From Blasia pusilla (taxonomy: Eukaryota; Marchantiophyta; Marchantiopsida; Blasiales): a DNA stretch of 64,000 nt. The notes under the pieces were generated by a model that had not been told where the DNA came from, searched no databases, and saw only the letters and a program-made list of their open reading frames with translations. Where the stretch lies: assembly GCA_050084515.1 (NCBI GenBank), contig CM114272.1:48050001-48114000 (forward strand), read 5' to 3'. Below are positions 47,179 through 59,418 of the stretch, one piece after another (positions within the stretch are counted from its first letter, which is position 1; each line of letters begins with the position of its first letter). The position numbers and the translations under genes were made by a program.

Positions 47179-48480
47179 GCTCGAAGGACCAAACCGTCTG
47201 GTGTTAACCTTGGACCGTAGGTGCGGCAGTATCACTAAGCTCAATATAGATTAGAAAGTACCTCAGCTGGTCCATGTCTCAAGGATCCCCCTGGCTTGTG
47301 TCCTGAGTCTCAGTAGAAATTTCATCAAGTCTTAGCTTCTGGCACGTTTCTCATCGTCATTAAGGATGAGAAATTTCCACATGATCCGTGTGTACAGGTG
47401 TAGCATAGTCCTTCACAATTCCCTACATTAAACATTCAGCATTGTAACATGAGTCTTCCTTTGTACGCATACACCTCTGGCATTCGCCCTCCTGCCTGAG
47501 CTCGTCTTCAGCTGCAGTGGCTGTACTGTGATTGTTGTCTATCAGTCACTCTACTCGTAATCTCCAAAGACCGAAACGCTAACTCCCATGAACACCATGG
47601 CGATGAGGGAAGATGAGGAACTCCTGTTGAACTCGCCAGCCAAAACCCTTCGGATCCTGCATCTGCAAATCATCAAACGCCTCGAAGACAGCGTCTTATC
47701 CGATCCGACATCAGAGTTCAGCTGAGAACTGTCGCCATTTGCCCGCCCCATCTCCCCTCCCATTCGCTGATCCGCGAGTGCACTTTCGGGTAGAAAAATG
47801 CGCCGATCTCTCAATGCTGATGAGTAATCATAACACATCTGGAAACCGCCGTTTCTTTTCCACCGAGCTGTCCCTAACATGTCTACGACCGCGCGGCAGC
47901 AATCCATTCACCTCTTCCGACAGCGCTGTTGTCTCAAATGGCCCATCATCGCATCGGGGTCTACAAGCGCTGGATCTACATGTTCTTGTGCGTAGACCTA
48001 GTGCACGTAGTTTCTTGTCTTGCTTGCATAGACCACCAATGGCGGATGTCCTCAGGAAGAAAAGCACTCTCGCTCCGCAGCGCTCTCCGGCCATTCGCTG
48101 CAACGTCCGCAGCAGATCCGTCGCGCTTTTCATGTCTGAAGCTCCTACCCATCTCCTGCACTTATGAGCAGATTCTCCGGCTCTCCAGACATCGACCTCA
48201 GCCTTTACGCCCTCGAAATCGATCCTCCGCTCCTCTCTCCACTCACGAATCACGACGCACAGCGGCTGCTGTCTCTCGTCTCTCCGCCACCAACAAGAGC
48301 GGAGACAAATATGCGAATTCATTCGTCAATCGCCTCTCAATTCCACCATCCTGCAATAGCAACCAATTCCACTCAAAAGTGAGAACTTTTGCTATCCAAT
48401 CTTTGTTCAAACCCAGGAAGAATAATGGCTCTATTCCATGAGCCCATGGTCCTGGTGACCATAGCGGGTGGAAGAATCGT
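47179..48480. other. SS3 3' region and GC-richer DNA, no firm gene
   Basis: A 42-codon plus-strand frame at 47597-47725 (MAMREDEELLLNSPAKTLRI) looks gene-like but is too short to judge. Overlapping frames on both strands at 47740-48440 are long because the DNA is GC-rich; none has a recognisable domain. Confidence 0.35.
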
Positions 48481-48700
48481 TTTGGGGGAAACTTTTGGGT
48501 GCAGAATTGGCCCAGTGGCCTCATGACCATATTTAACGGAGGACCGAAAGTACGTAGATGAGACCAAAAGTCTTTTCTCCATTGACCCACTTTGGACGCA
48601 AGAAAAGGGTCGCCACGACCTGCGTTGGTGTACATGGAATGAGGCTCCTAAGGACCCCGTCCCATGCGGCCGAGGTCGCCAAGACCCGGCCCTAGGGTTC
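48481..48700. repeat. Sixth copy of the palindrome-anchored repeat
   Basis: Sequence from 48487 (GAAACTTTTGGGTGC) through ATTGGCCCA, TTTAACGGAG, AAAAGGGTCGCCACGACC follows 15982-16140 in the same order and orientation at clear but diverged identity. Confidence 0.75.
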
Positions 48701-48889
48701 GGGATCTTGGTTGATGCGACGGACGGGATTCATGGGACTTAAACGGAATTCGCGCCGTTAGAACACAGGGCGCGAGTCTCTACGACTTCGTTACCACTCG
48801 GCGAGAAGGAAATAAGACTATTCTTCCAGTTCCTAATACTACGATTACAGCGATCCCAATTGCGACTGGGCAAGGAGCCAGCCGCATGG

Positions 48890-48927
48890 GACTTCGGCCC
48901 TAAATATATATATTTAGGGCCGAAGTC
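48890..48927. repeat. Perfect 38-bp palindrome
   Basis: GACTTCGGCCCTAAATATA followed directly by its exact reverse complement, with no spacer. Bases outside do not pair. Confidence 0.95.
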
Positions 48928-50332
48928 GCAAAGCCCAGAAAACGCAAAGCGAAAAAATCTAAGTGATCTTATGCCATCCAATTCCACCATTCTGAAGACA
49001 CAATTATGCAAACTTAAGCCATTGGATTACACGATTGTGAAGAGATAAATGTGCAAATTCACGTATCAATTGCCACTTGATTAAGGAAAAATGTACTAAA
49101 CTCCTCCACTCTTTATACTTTGAAGGGGATGATAGATTCTTGATTGGAAAACACTTCATGGAGTAGGGCAAAAGAAGGTTTCGAATTTTATTTTATTATT
49201 GGGGTGGGCGGTGAGGAAGGAAGAAGGTTACACACAATTTAGACAGTTCTTATTTTCATTTTAGAATCATAATATTATTGGAAAGTGTCCGTTTAATTTT
49301 CAAAAACCTCTCCTTTTGACATTTATCCCTCCGATATTAGGATACTTTGCTCTCTGGATGATTAACATGCTTCAAAAAGGATTTAGGAGGTTAAATCATT
49401 CAACTATGTAAGAGTGATAGATAATTCAAATTAACCATAATTATTAATCTGGGGAATCACACGTGCACCAAATAGTGTGTTTTTAATAGTGAGAGTACTT
49501 TTTAAAAGACATGTAGTTCCTTTTTATGTTATAAAGATTTTAATTTTGCGTGATTTTATAAGGGTGCAACTATTTTTCAAAATGTGGCTATGGATAGGCA
49601 TGTAGCCATGGCCAATGTTCAAGATGGGATGTGTGTCCACCTGGGACAAGTGGAATAAACGTTTATCGGAAATGAAAGAGAATTGTACACTCGTACATCA
49701 AAGGTGTGGATCTTTTCATGAGACAAAGTATTAAGGCATGTCACTCGTGTCACCCAAATTTAGGTGATGGCAATAGGTGCGCTACTTGGAACTCTTCCTC
49801 GCGCGCCTCTAATAGGAAAGGACAATCAAGTTTGGATTGATCGATGCTCGAATCATTTTTACTCCTAATGTCGTGATATAGTGGATATACACACAACCTA
49901 TATCAAGCGGGCAAGCATGCATGCAGACAGAGTCCGTGTTTGCGGACATGTCCACGTACTTGTTGTGGAAGGACTTATCCATGTGGACCTCACCTTCCCC
50001 TTCTCAGTCATTTCCTCCACTTGCCTTCATGTTCCATACTTTCCCGTTTGTTCTTCCATCCACCTCCACTTCCTCCCCCCTTATTGCCCCACTCTCCCTT
50101 GCTCTACCTTCCATCATAAGCTATAAGTGTGGGCCCCACCTTTTGCAATTCATATCGATGGACATGTTAAGACTTGTCCGTCCATGTCTGTCCTAAGGAT
50201 GGACTTTTCCGTTTTTGTACAACCATGCAAGCATAAGGCACTATGGGCTCCAAATGACACATCCTCTTCTCACATGGAATTCCATACATCCACCATATCC
50301 CTACGTTGCCGCATCCCATTTCATCAACTGAG

Positions 50333-50334
<2 letters not shown>
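48928..50334. other. Intergenic DNA, no supported feature
   Basis: AT-rich, with a pyrimidine-rich stretch near 49990-50110. No gene found. Confidence 0.45.
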
Positions 50335-50369
<35 letters not shown>

Positions 50370-50398
50370 TTATTTATTTACCTATTTATTTATTTAGT
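50335..50398. repeat. (TC)n followed by (TTTA)n microsatellite
   Basis: TC tract of about 33 bp, then TTTA repeats to about 50398. Confidence 0.93.
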
Positions 50399-52366
50399 TA
50401 TCTACATAATTTTCAATTTTTTGGCTGAAAATTGACTAATAACCTAGGTTTATTTTTTATTTTGTATCAAATAGCCAACCAAAATTCAAAAAAATCTGTC
50501 CATGTTTATAGATTCCATAAATGTATTGGTTCTCTAAAAAAATATGACGCATACGTAGGGCTCAACATGAGAAAGATAGTTCTTGAAAACATTCCCCGCC
50601 TCTTATACCCTCCCTAGGGAAGAACCAAAAGAGCCTCCCCCCCACACTCTGAATCATCTTAGCTTGTAAGATAAGTAGAATGATGTATGAGTGTAAATTT
50701 TTTATGTCATTATTTTCATTTCATCATAAGAAGAAAGAGCATTTGGTCATTAACCATTCCAAAAGAAATTCAAATAAGTGTTATAAAAGGAGAAATTTTG
50801 TTTACAAAAGATGATCTAAAAAAGAAATGTGAAAATCATTGACAAAAATGATCGCCAAGTTGTGAAGAATATTTTGGGAGAATGGATAATTGATTGGTAA
50901 GTCCAAAAACTTCTTAGCTAGTTTCAACGAGTACCAACAATGGTAAAAGGACCTTTAGTGAAAATGATCACTAAAGTATCTGTAATAGGACGAAGAAATT
51001 TGTTGAGGAATTTTCCCACATATTTCCAATTTATGACCTAAATATTTCTCCTCTTAATTTGCAATGCACCCAATATTTTGCATTCTTGTTGGTGCCCAAC
51101 AAAAATTTCTGCAATCAAGGTCAATTTTCCATATCTTTTTTAGATATCAAGTAGGGGAATTGCATTTTGGATTTTCTATAAAACTTCTAACATTATCGAG
51201 GACATTGTATGCATGAATCAAATGTTGACAAGCATTACTCAACATCCCCCAAATGTTTTCCACGTCGAGGAATTCCATAGTAGGATGAAAGAATTTTTTT
51301 GTTTTGTTTTTCAAAATACTTGTTGCACTATCCTCTCAACCCACGAATTTCATGCAAGACCATAAGTTCATTTACACCCAAATTTCACACAATGGTTCAA
51401 AGAGCAATTATTATGCACATACACATCACTATCGATTACATACTTAAACATAAAGTAACATAACAAATCAAATCAATACATACACCATCATAAAAAGTTG
51501 TATTTAAATTCCTACACTTTTCACTTGAAATATGAAGAGAATATATAAAACCAAATATCTTAAGGAATAAAAGATCACGTTTCTTTTTCCATGATGATTT
51601 CATATGGTGTCTTCATATGAAATATTATGCACTAATATCTAAGACATTCAATTTATTAGATAAAATAAATATGCACTCCTTCTTCCCAATAAACCTTAGG
51701 CATATTCACGTCATTCATGTTGATAGCATAGTTATTTTCATGTATATCTTTTTTTTTTTTAATTCAGGTTGATTCTTCGTATAAAGTATTCCATAAACAT
51801 ACAACAAGAAATTAAAGTATGAATCCTCATTTAAGTTAGAAAATATATATCGGCTCTTCCTTATAAAAAAATTATTTCAAAATTCTTGAAATCTTATCTT
51901 GAGAGGAGAAAACCTTAATTCTACCTCGAAGAATGTACTGTACATTATATTGTCATTTCCCTAAGTGCTCTTTCACGTTCAACTCTCTACTCGTACCATG
52001 CATAGAGGGAAAACGATAGCCAAAAGGGGAGGGTCTGCGATGAAAGACAAAGAGAGGGAATGGATCAATCCTATCCATTTCCTTGGGAGAAGATGTATGG
52101 GGAGGATAGAGAATGAGATGGATTCGGCGGGAAAGGTTAAAGAATCTCCACATGCATGTATTCTTTTTGAGATTATAAAATAGTTTTACAATATTGGAAA
52201 TGGGATAAAATACTCTATCAAAGTTACAAACATTCACTGTAATTGAAAGATATTAAATAAAATCATCCTAATTGAGTCTCATAGGAGGACATCGAGTAGC
52301 ACTATGAGACAAAATGTGTGCCCACTGTTGTGTGTGTTTACATCACCTACATATAATCATATCATA
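50399..52366. other. AT-rich intergenic DNA with an LTR-A relative
   Basis: Around 50555-50640 the words CTCAACATGAGAAAGAT, CTCTTATA and GAACCAAAAGAGCC follow the order seen in the element A LTR (13710-13785). Nothing else supported. Confidence 0.4.
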
Positions 52367-52603
52367 TCTATATTATTGTTAGAGACACACGTCTCAACAA
52401 TAAAATTTCTCGTTTTTCAACACACGTCTTCTCATGCCTCTCACCAATAAACATCTCTCACTTTAATGCATGTATTCTCAGATGGTCTCTTATTATGACA
52501 CGTGTCCCCCCAAATTAGTTAATCACGTCTAACTAAATTAGAGCAAAATAATGTATCAATGATACTCAATCATGAGTCCATATATGGCACAAGCAACCAC
52601 TAG
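52367..52603 (+). mobile_element. Small Helitron-like element 3 (plus strand)
   Basis: Starts TCTATATTATTG after A, ends CTAG before T, with a CCATATATGG dyad 10-15 bp before the end. End rules fit a Helitron; the hairpin is AT-rich, so confidence is lower. Confidence 0.4.
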
Positions 52604-52730
52604 TTTATTCAAAGAGCAAACTAACCCAACTTTCCTCACAAGTGAAGCTATCCCTACAAAGCCTTTAAATCAAAGGAGAACCTCTAAACTACAAAAATGT
52701 GTTGCCGCAAGGTTCTTCTCTAATCAAAGA

Positions 52731-52880
52731 CTAGCTTGTGCACTTGCAATGCACATATGTATAATCTTAAGTGTACAATAGAATTCGAACGATTCTATTG
52801 GCTTAGAAAGCGAGCTATGCCGTGTGTCAAAAGTAGAGGTGACCTAAAAAGGAGGATACACTCTTCAATAATAATATAGA
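52731..52880 (-). mobile_element. Small Helitron-like element 4 (minus strand)
   Basis: 150 bp. On the minus strand it starts TCTATATTATTATTGAAG after A and ends with a TGTGCA...TGCACA hairpin, AG, then CTAG before T. The clearest Helitron terminus in the window. Confidence 0.65.
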
Positions 52881-53660
52881 TATGCCATCATCCAAAATAA
52901 TTTATCCACATCCTTGAGTGAAATTTTTTGAACGGTTTCCAATATTTTATTTTTCATAATCATTCTTTATTTTTCAATTTACTTTGGAAAAACATTCTTA
53001 AGTTGTATGGAGTCAACGTTAATTCCCTGAGAATAATGAATTCAAACGGACCAATAAAACCCCTGTTTTCTCCTGTCTATGCAATGCCACGTGGAAATGA
53101 AAGCGTCTTATGTTAACTCCTGCATGATTAGGGGACGTGGCAGTTTACCTAGCGATCGTGAAGTTTATGACAGAATCGACGGCCGCCGTCGCTCCCTTCA
53201 GATCATGTCATGTTATGACATAACAGATGCTTTCGAGAGATGTATGTCGAGTCCATAATAATAATAATAATAATTTGTGGATATTTAAAGAGAAAGCAGA
53301 GAAATACATATTAAATTTATGGTGGAATTCTAAGTATAAAAATAGAAGAGATAGTCCTCCGGAGCAGCGCCGAACAACAGAAGGAAAATAAAAGCAGTCC
53401 GTGAAAAAATGTATGATATTATATTAAAAATAAAACAAGTAGAGGATAGGAGTTTCCGTATCTTGGTGATTCCCGTAAAGAGAGGGGGCATTTAAGGACC
53501 CCACCAACTAAACTAGTCAGGTCTTCGTTACACTGGGGTGGACGCCAAAGGAAAGAGCGGCATTTTAGTGGGACATCTATAATGACGTTGCTATCGCAGT
53601 TGCGCGAGGAAAGTTGGGACTTCAGGGTGGGTAGCGATTATTAGTGCGGAGGGAAACCGA
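52881..53660. other. Intergenic DNA, no supported feature
   Basis: AT-rich with an (AAT)n run at about 53258-53274; becomes GC-rich toward 53560. Confidence 0.45.
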
Positions 53661-53960
53661 TCCCGCCAGCGTTACACTAGCGGCGCCGCCAGCGGGAACA
53701 AGCGAAGAGGGTCCCAAATTTAGCTGCTCCCCCATAATGAGGAGCCGTAACTAGTGCCCGGAACGAGGACCGAGACGCCAGTGCCGTCGCCCGCCGCTCG
53801 TCGTAGTCGCGTGCGGAAAGGTGCGACTTGGCTTGGACTAACGTCACTGTCTGTCAAACCGACCCCCTCTACGCTCTACGTTACTCTAGCGGCGCCGCCC
53901 GCGCCATGCAACTAACAAGGCCCCAAATTTACGCACTCCCTCCATAATGGCGGGTACCAA
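53661..53960. repeat. CpG-rich degenerate direct repeat
   Basis: GTTACACTAGCGGCGCCGCC at about 53670 and GTTACTCTAGCGGCGCCGCC at about 53879 are each followed by CCCAAATTTA and CCATAATG-like words. Two copies about 210 bp apart within an isolated GC-rich island. Confidence 0.75.
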
Positions 53961-56640
53961 TCACCAAAATGGCCGCTCGGCTTTGATGGACGTGTCGGAG
54001 GACAGCAAAGTAAGAGCTCCGTTCCGACACAGACTGCTAATCACGGTTTAATTGGGGCGGGACGGTCACCGGACTTTGCAAATTTCACATTTTTGCATAT
54101 TTAATTTAGAAATAAGTTTCTATTTTATACTAATTTTTTGTTTTTGTAATTCATTCATATCTTTTACTTTCATGAAGGAATGGTAACATCTTACTCTTCA
54201 AATTAAAAGTTGAAGTAACATTCCACTCTTCCATAAAAATTGAAATAACACATCATTCTTTTAGAAGTGTCAAAGGTACAAATAATGTCTCTTAATACTT
54301 AAATAAAATTTGAAATAGCACACAAAACTTGAAGTAACATCCCACTCCTTCCTAAAAATAACACTCTTAATTACGAGAAACAAAAAATTAGTTTTAAATA
54401 GAAAACTATTTCTAAATTAAATCTACAAAATTTCTCTTTTCTTCCTCGCTAGGAGGAAAGAAATGGGACGGCTTCAGAAAACTGCATACTCAAATTAGTA
54501 CTCAGATTTTCCTTTTCCAAAAACATTCATTTTGTAATAAGAAGACAAAGTAGTACCCTCATTACTATTTTTTCTTATTGTCTCACAATTCTTTCTACAT
54601 ATAAATTTTTTTGTTGCCAATAACAATGTAGACCAATTCGCATGCCTATGCTTGCGCACAAAATGATTTTATCCAAGTAATATTCATTTTTTCATAATAT
54701 AACCTCCACTTCCTTAGAGCTTAAAGGAGTAGTAATACTCCACTCCCTTAATAACTTCACTCTTCAATTCAAGTGAAAATAATACCCCGTTCCCCCCCTA
54801 AATTATTGCGCCCCTCCATAAAAGTTTAGATAGTACCTACTCCTCCTTCAATCCTCCCACCCAAATAACACCCACTAACTAGATCATTGGTTAATCTTAA
54901 TTAATTGAATCATTTCCTTGTTCTTTTCAAATTCATTTTCCTTTCATGAAATATAAAGTGTGAATTAAAGGAAAAAATTTGTATTCACGTTACTATTTTG
55001 TCTTTGTATCTCACTATAGGGTTGCCAATAATACTAGAGATAAGATATATGAAGTCATCTATATCATAGTGCACGAAAATCCTCTCATAAAAAAAACCCC
55101 TCCAGGTTCAACATATGTATGATGGCCCCCCGATACGACACTTGTCCCATCCAACTAGCTTGCTTTGATCAAGCTAATTTAGAATGAATGCATGTTCCTA
55201 TAGTTCCTAAAATGAAAAGTTGTGCACATTTTGTGTCTTTGAAGACAAAAACTACATACTTCTCATGATCATGGAAACTTGTGCATTACACTAAAAGGGA
55301 AGAAAATACATAAATGAGGAGTGGGGATGCTAGCCTCATTTGGACAAGACACCTTTATTTCCGACTTTGCTTAACTTTTGATGTATTTTCTTACCATGGC
55401 ATCATCCCTATGTTGAGGATGAATAGATTGATGGTATCCACCCACCTTTCAATATTGAGAACTACTGAACTCTTAAAGTATCTCTAATCGTCACATACTT
55501 GATAGCTTTTTATAATATAACAAAAATGATTTTGAGTGATCTGATTTTTAGCTAGTTCATGACTCATTTCATGATTGTTTCCCAACTACTTTCGGGTTTT
55601 AGGGCTGATTTCGATCCCACTCCCTCTTTGCTTTCAAAAGAAAATTCCCATTTCTATATGTTCGCCACTTTACAAAGTTACAACCCTTGCCGATATTTGT
55701 AACAAGAACAAGTCATTTCATAGTTTGCTTGGCAATGAATGAAAATATTCAAAGGAGGCATCAAAACATGGAGTGGAACAAAAAGGTGAGAACACCTTTT
55801 TGTAGTAGGGATCCAGTTTGGTCAGGATCAGGGATCCAGCTTGGCCAGTTTTTTTTTTAATATGAGGAAAATCCTTTTTTTCTTTTTTGGAAATTTTCTT
55901 ACGTTTAAGATTCGATTAAAAAATCTCAAAACTGTTTAACGAAATGTGGGAACTAGCCCATCCCATCTAGCCCATGTTATGGCAAGGAATCTTTACAATT
56001 TTTTTCTCTCTTTCTTAGAGTGATAGAGAATCCCATTGATGTCCGTCCTTTGGTTGGGCCTCACCTGCAATTCCATGATTGTACAAAACCTTCCGATGAA
56101 GAAGGACGCCTTTGCAGTTAGCATCATGAGAGCATGCAATGGAGGTCGACCAGTTTAAGGATGACTATGGTGAGAAAATAATATATAATTTTTTTTAGAA
56201 ACGCTTATTATCATGCCTAAGCCAAGCTGAGTCTAGGCTAAGCTATACAAAGTGTATGAGATAATCGCGGCTATGGACCTATGGCTTCCCACAAGTACAC
56301 ATAATACTCTAGTCTATTCTTTTTTCTTCTCCTCTCCTCAACTCTACTCTACTCTACTCTTACAATCTCCAATAACATCTTCGAATGGAGCTATAGAGAG
56401 GGGGAGTAGTTCTTGGGGTTGTGTATTTACATGTGTGCCTATTGCTACCTACAATCCTAGATCTAACAAGATGGCCGTTGTTGGGCAGGTGGTTTGATTT
56501 CTAGCTTGCTTTTGTGGTGGCTTCGGTTGTCCCACTAGAGCTTTACCATATATACTCCTACCCACAAAAATCAACAATTCCAAAAACGAAAATCGAGGGT
56601 ACGAGTGTTTACTTGATGAGAGCATACATTACGTTTCAGC
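53961..56640. other. AT-rich intergenic DNA
   Basis: No gene found. A perfect inverted repeat ACAAAAAGGTG/CACCTTTTTGT with loop AGAA lies at 55778-55803. Confidence 0.5.
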
Positions 56641-59418
56641 CTCTACACCATATGTCCGTAGAGCCCTTGACGGGGTCCTGTCAGATCTGAATTGCCGGGG
56701 AGAATGTTAACGTCCGTAAAATCGATGGACGTCGTTTCTTAACGGCGACTTGTTTCAGTCGCTCTCCCAGCGGTAGCAGTAGCAATAGTACTCGTGACAG
56801 TCGCGGTGGCCTGATGCGAAAGGCACTATCCTCCCGTCTCTGACGATCGCGAGCACTTGCTATTTCGAGCAGCGCTGCACCGCAGAACCTCTACATCTAG
56901 AGACCTGGCAAAGTCGCGAATGTTGGGCCTGTGGCCCCTCGCAAATCTTTCTGCGACCACTCTCGAAGAAAGATTTGCTGTCATTGACTTGGGACGCTCC
57001 CTGCTGCTGCCGCCCATGCGCGCGCGCGCATGGGACGTGACGAAAGCAAGACTTCCGGCACTGCTCGCTCTCGGGCAGGCGCGCAGGCAGGCCCGCGGGC
57101 GGGCGAGCAGGCAGGCAGTGACAGGAACATGGGATGGGGGGAGCAGTCAGTCGGGCGACGGGCAGGCCCCGTGACAGGGAGGGGCATGGGATGGGGGGGC
57201 AGCGTGTATTTCACGCTACGGTACTCGAGAGCGTGGACAAACGCCCTGCTGTCAGTGGCAGCGACGGCCGTGGGAAAGAAGGAGAGGACACCGAACTTCG
57301 TAGTGGAAGGAAGAAGCCACCAAAGAGACCAAAGGCTTCTTCTTTTATTCTGGACATAACAGACATTCCCGGTCCCGGAATCTGCGCATATCAGTCGGGA
57401 CCTTCAAGGTTTCGCGAAGAGAAGTTCTTAATCTGGTGTCGGTGATTTTCGTATCAGAAATTTCTAAATTTCGTCGGCCTTCTTTCCGACGACCGCCGGC
57501 ACTATGCGAGCCCTGAGCTGCTGCTGCTGCCGCTGCTGCCCGCCCGGTACGAGGGCAACAGATGGGCGCGACCGTGACGAGAGGAGGGAGGAAAGCGAGT
57601 GGCAAGTCACAGACAGGAGCTGACTTTCGTCGTGCGTCTCTTACAATTCCCGGAGAATTTCCCTCGGAGGTTAGCGTCCGTCGGACGGGACGGACGGACG
57701 GGGGGGGATGGAAAGATGCTCAACCACCTACCGCCGTTTTACAGTTTTTATTTAAGCCGTGGACGGAGCATGCACCGACTGTTGAAATCAACTTGACCTC
57801 TGCGTTGGATTTCCCCCGACGGGGCTCCGGCTCCGATTCCTGGCAGGTACATTTATTGATCAATGGCTGCTTTTGCTTCCCTCCGACCGATCGCGTGCAT
57901 GCGGCACTCGGCCCTGCTTTCCTCTCCTCCGATGGCGGTTGCTTCCGTCGCCCGGCGTCCTGCCCGTCTGCTTTCCATCGCATGCTCTCCTCCGGAGAGC
58001 CCCGGGGAGGGAGTGGAAATGGGCGTATAGATTTGTCTGTGTACAGACTGCGAGCACGCCTCCCTCGCGTTCATTCCCTCCCTCGCCTCGGCACGAGATT
58101 TCCTGCGCTGCGATGTCGTTGCCGTCTCTACGATCGGATCACCCAGGTAAGGTGGGATGCGCAGACATTCCTTTCTGTTGAGGTGTTGGCGGGCTGTATT
58201 TGAGCTGCACATCCTTCGACTCGGCATATCTGAGCGTTGGCGATTCTTGCCACCTTTCCCCTCTCTCTCTCTCTATGGCCCAAGAATAGATCAATCGATT
58301 ATGCGGTTGGCTGCCGTGGATATCGATAATCGAATGTGTGAGATTTCGTGCGCTTACCCGTCCCAAACTCTGAGGAGATTCCCATTTGCGCTTCGCTCGA
58401 CGCACTCGATGCGACCTGGCTCGGCTCAAGCGAGGCTGCCAGTGATTCCTGTCCTCGGGTTTAGACGACGGGTTGCTTCCGACAGATTTTCGTTGGCCTC
58501 GGGCCTGGGAAACGGAGGTAGGTACGGCGATGACTCTATCGAGACCCAAACAATGACGACAGATAAGATCGGAATCATTGTGACCTTCAGCAGTGGCATT
58601 TGGCTCCGACTCAGTTGACCATGAACATCGAACCTCGCCACCGGCCGTCATCTACCACAATGTGAACGGCGGCCGCTGTGACGACAAATCGATGCAAAGA
58701 TCTAATCGAATAGAGAAGCCAACGGCAATTTCAGAAGATTACGAAAGGAGAAAGAATGAACACCGATCCTCTGCATCAATACAAGAGCTTTTCATTCCAG
58801 ACCGTCAGCCTCGCTCGCCTCGTAACTCAAAAAGCCTCTCGAGGCGAGAGCGTGGACGATGAAATGATAAGAAATGATTGACTGATGTCCAATCATTGAA
58901 GCAGTAGCTGTTTATTTCCGTAACTTATATCATATATACACTGCTAAATACTACTGACTTCTGAATCCCTCGACTTTGTGAGGGGAATGAATGATCTCCG
59001 CTGTCTGCCTGCCTCACTGAGGTGGCAATGCACATCGCTTCTGTCCAGCTCTCTCTGCTAGTTTCCGAGAGCAAGAGCAATTGTAGTCCATACCCAAGAC
59101 GGATGCACGTAATTATCACTGCTGATCTGATGCTGCCCTTAGCTCGACTCCACTCCACTCGGCTCGGCTCCGCTCGGCTCGGCTCGGGGCGGAACAGTGC
59201 ATCGCGTGGCAGAAGCACGGAAATCTGATCCGCCTAAGAAACGCACACACGCTTTTGCCCTCAGGCAGCTGCAGAGTTTCCCTGCATGTACAAGCCTCTT
59301 CAGAGCAGACGATGGCGAGGACTGGGCACCAGCACGAGTGCTGCTTGGTGAGTTCGGCGAATTGGGTCCAAGGATTCTTCAATCCGGGACTAGATAGCTA
59401 GCCGGCTTTCTTCGAGCA
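56641..59418. other. CpG-rich region, no gene supported
   Basis: High GC with many overlapping open frames on both strands (longest 213 codons at 57562-58203) but no recognisable domain, and codon content looks non-selected. Part next to 59418 probably holds the 3' UTR of the bHLH gene. CTCGG pentamers repeat at 59143-59190. Confidence 0.45.

Noticed and set aside
47929-48441. 170-codon plus-strand frame and 164-codon minus-strand frame
   Set aside because: Both strands are open at once in GC-rich DNA and neither shows a domain; possibly a gene 5' region but not supportable.
57562-58203. 213-codon plus-strand frame
   Set aside because: Overlaps several equally open frames on both strands in CpG-rich sequence; composition looks random and no motif is seen.
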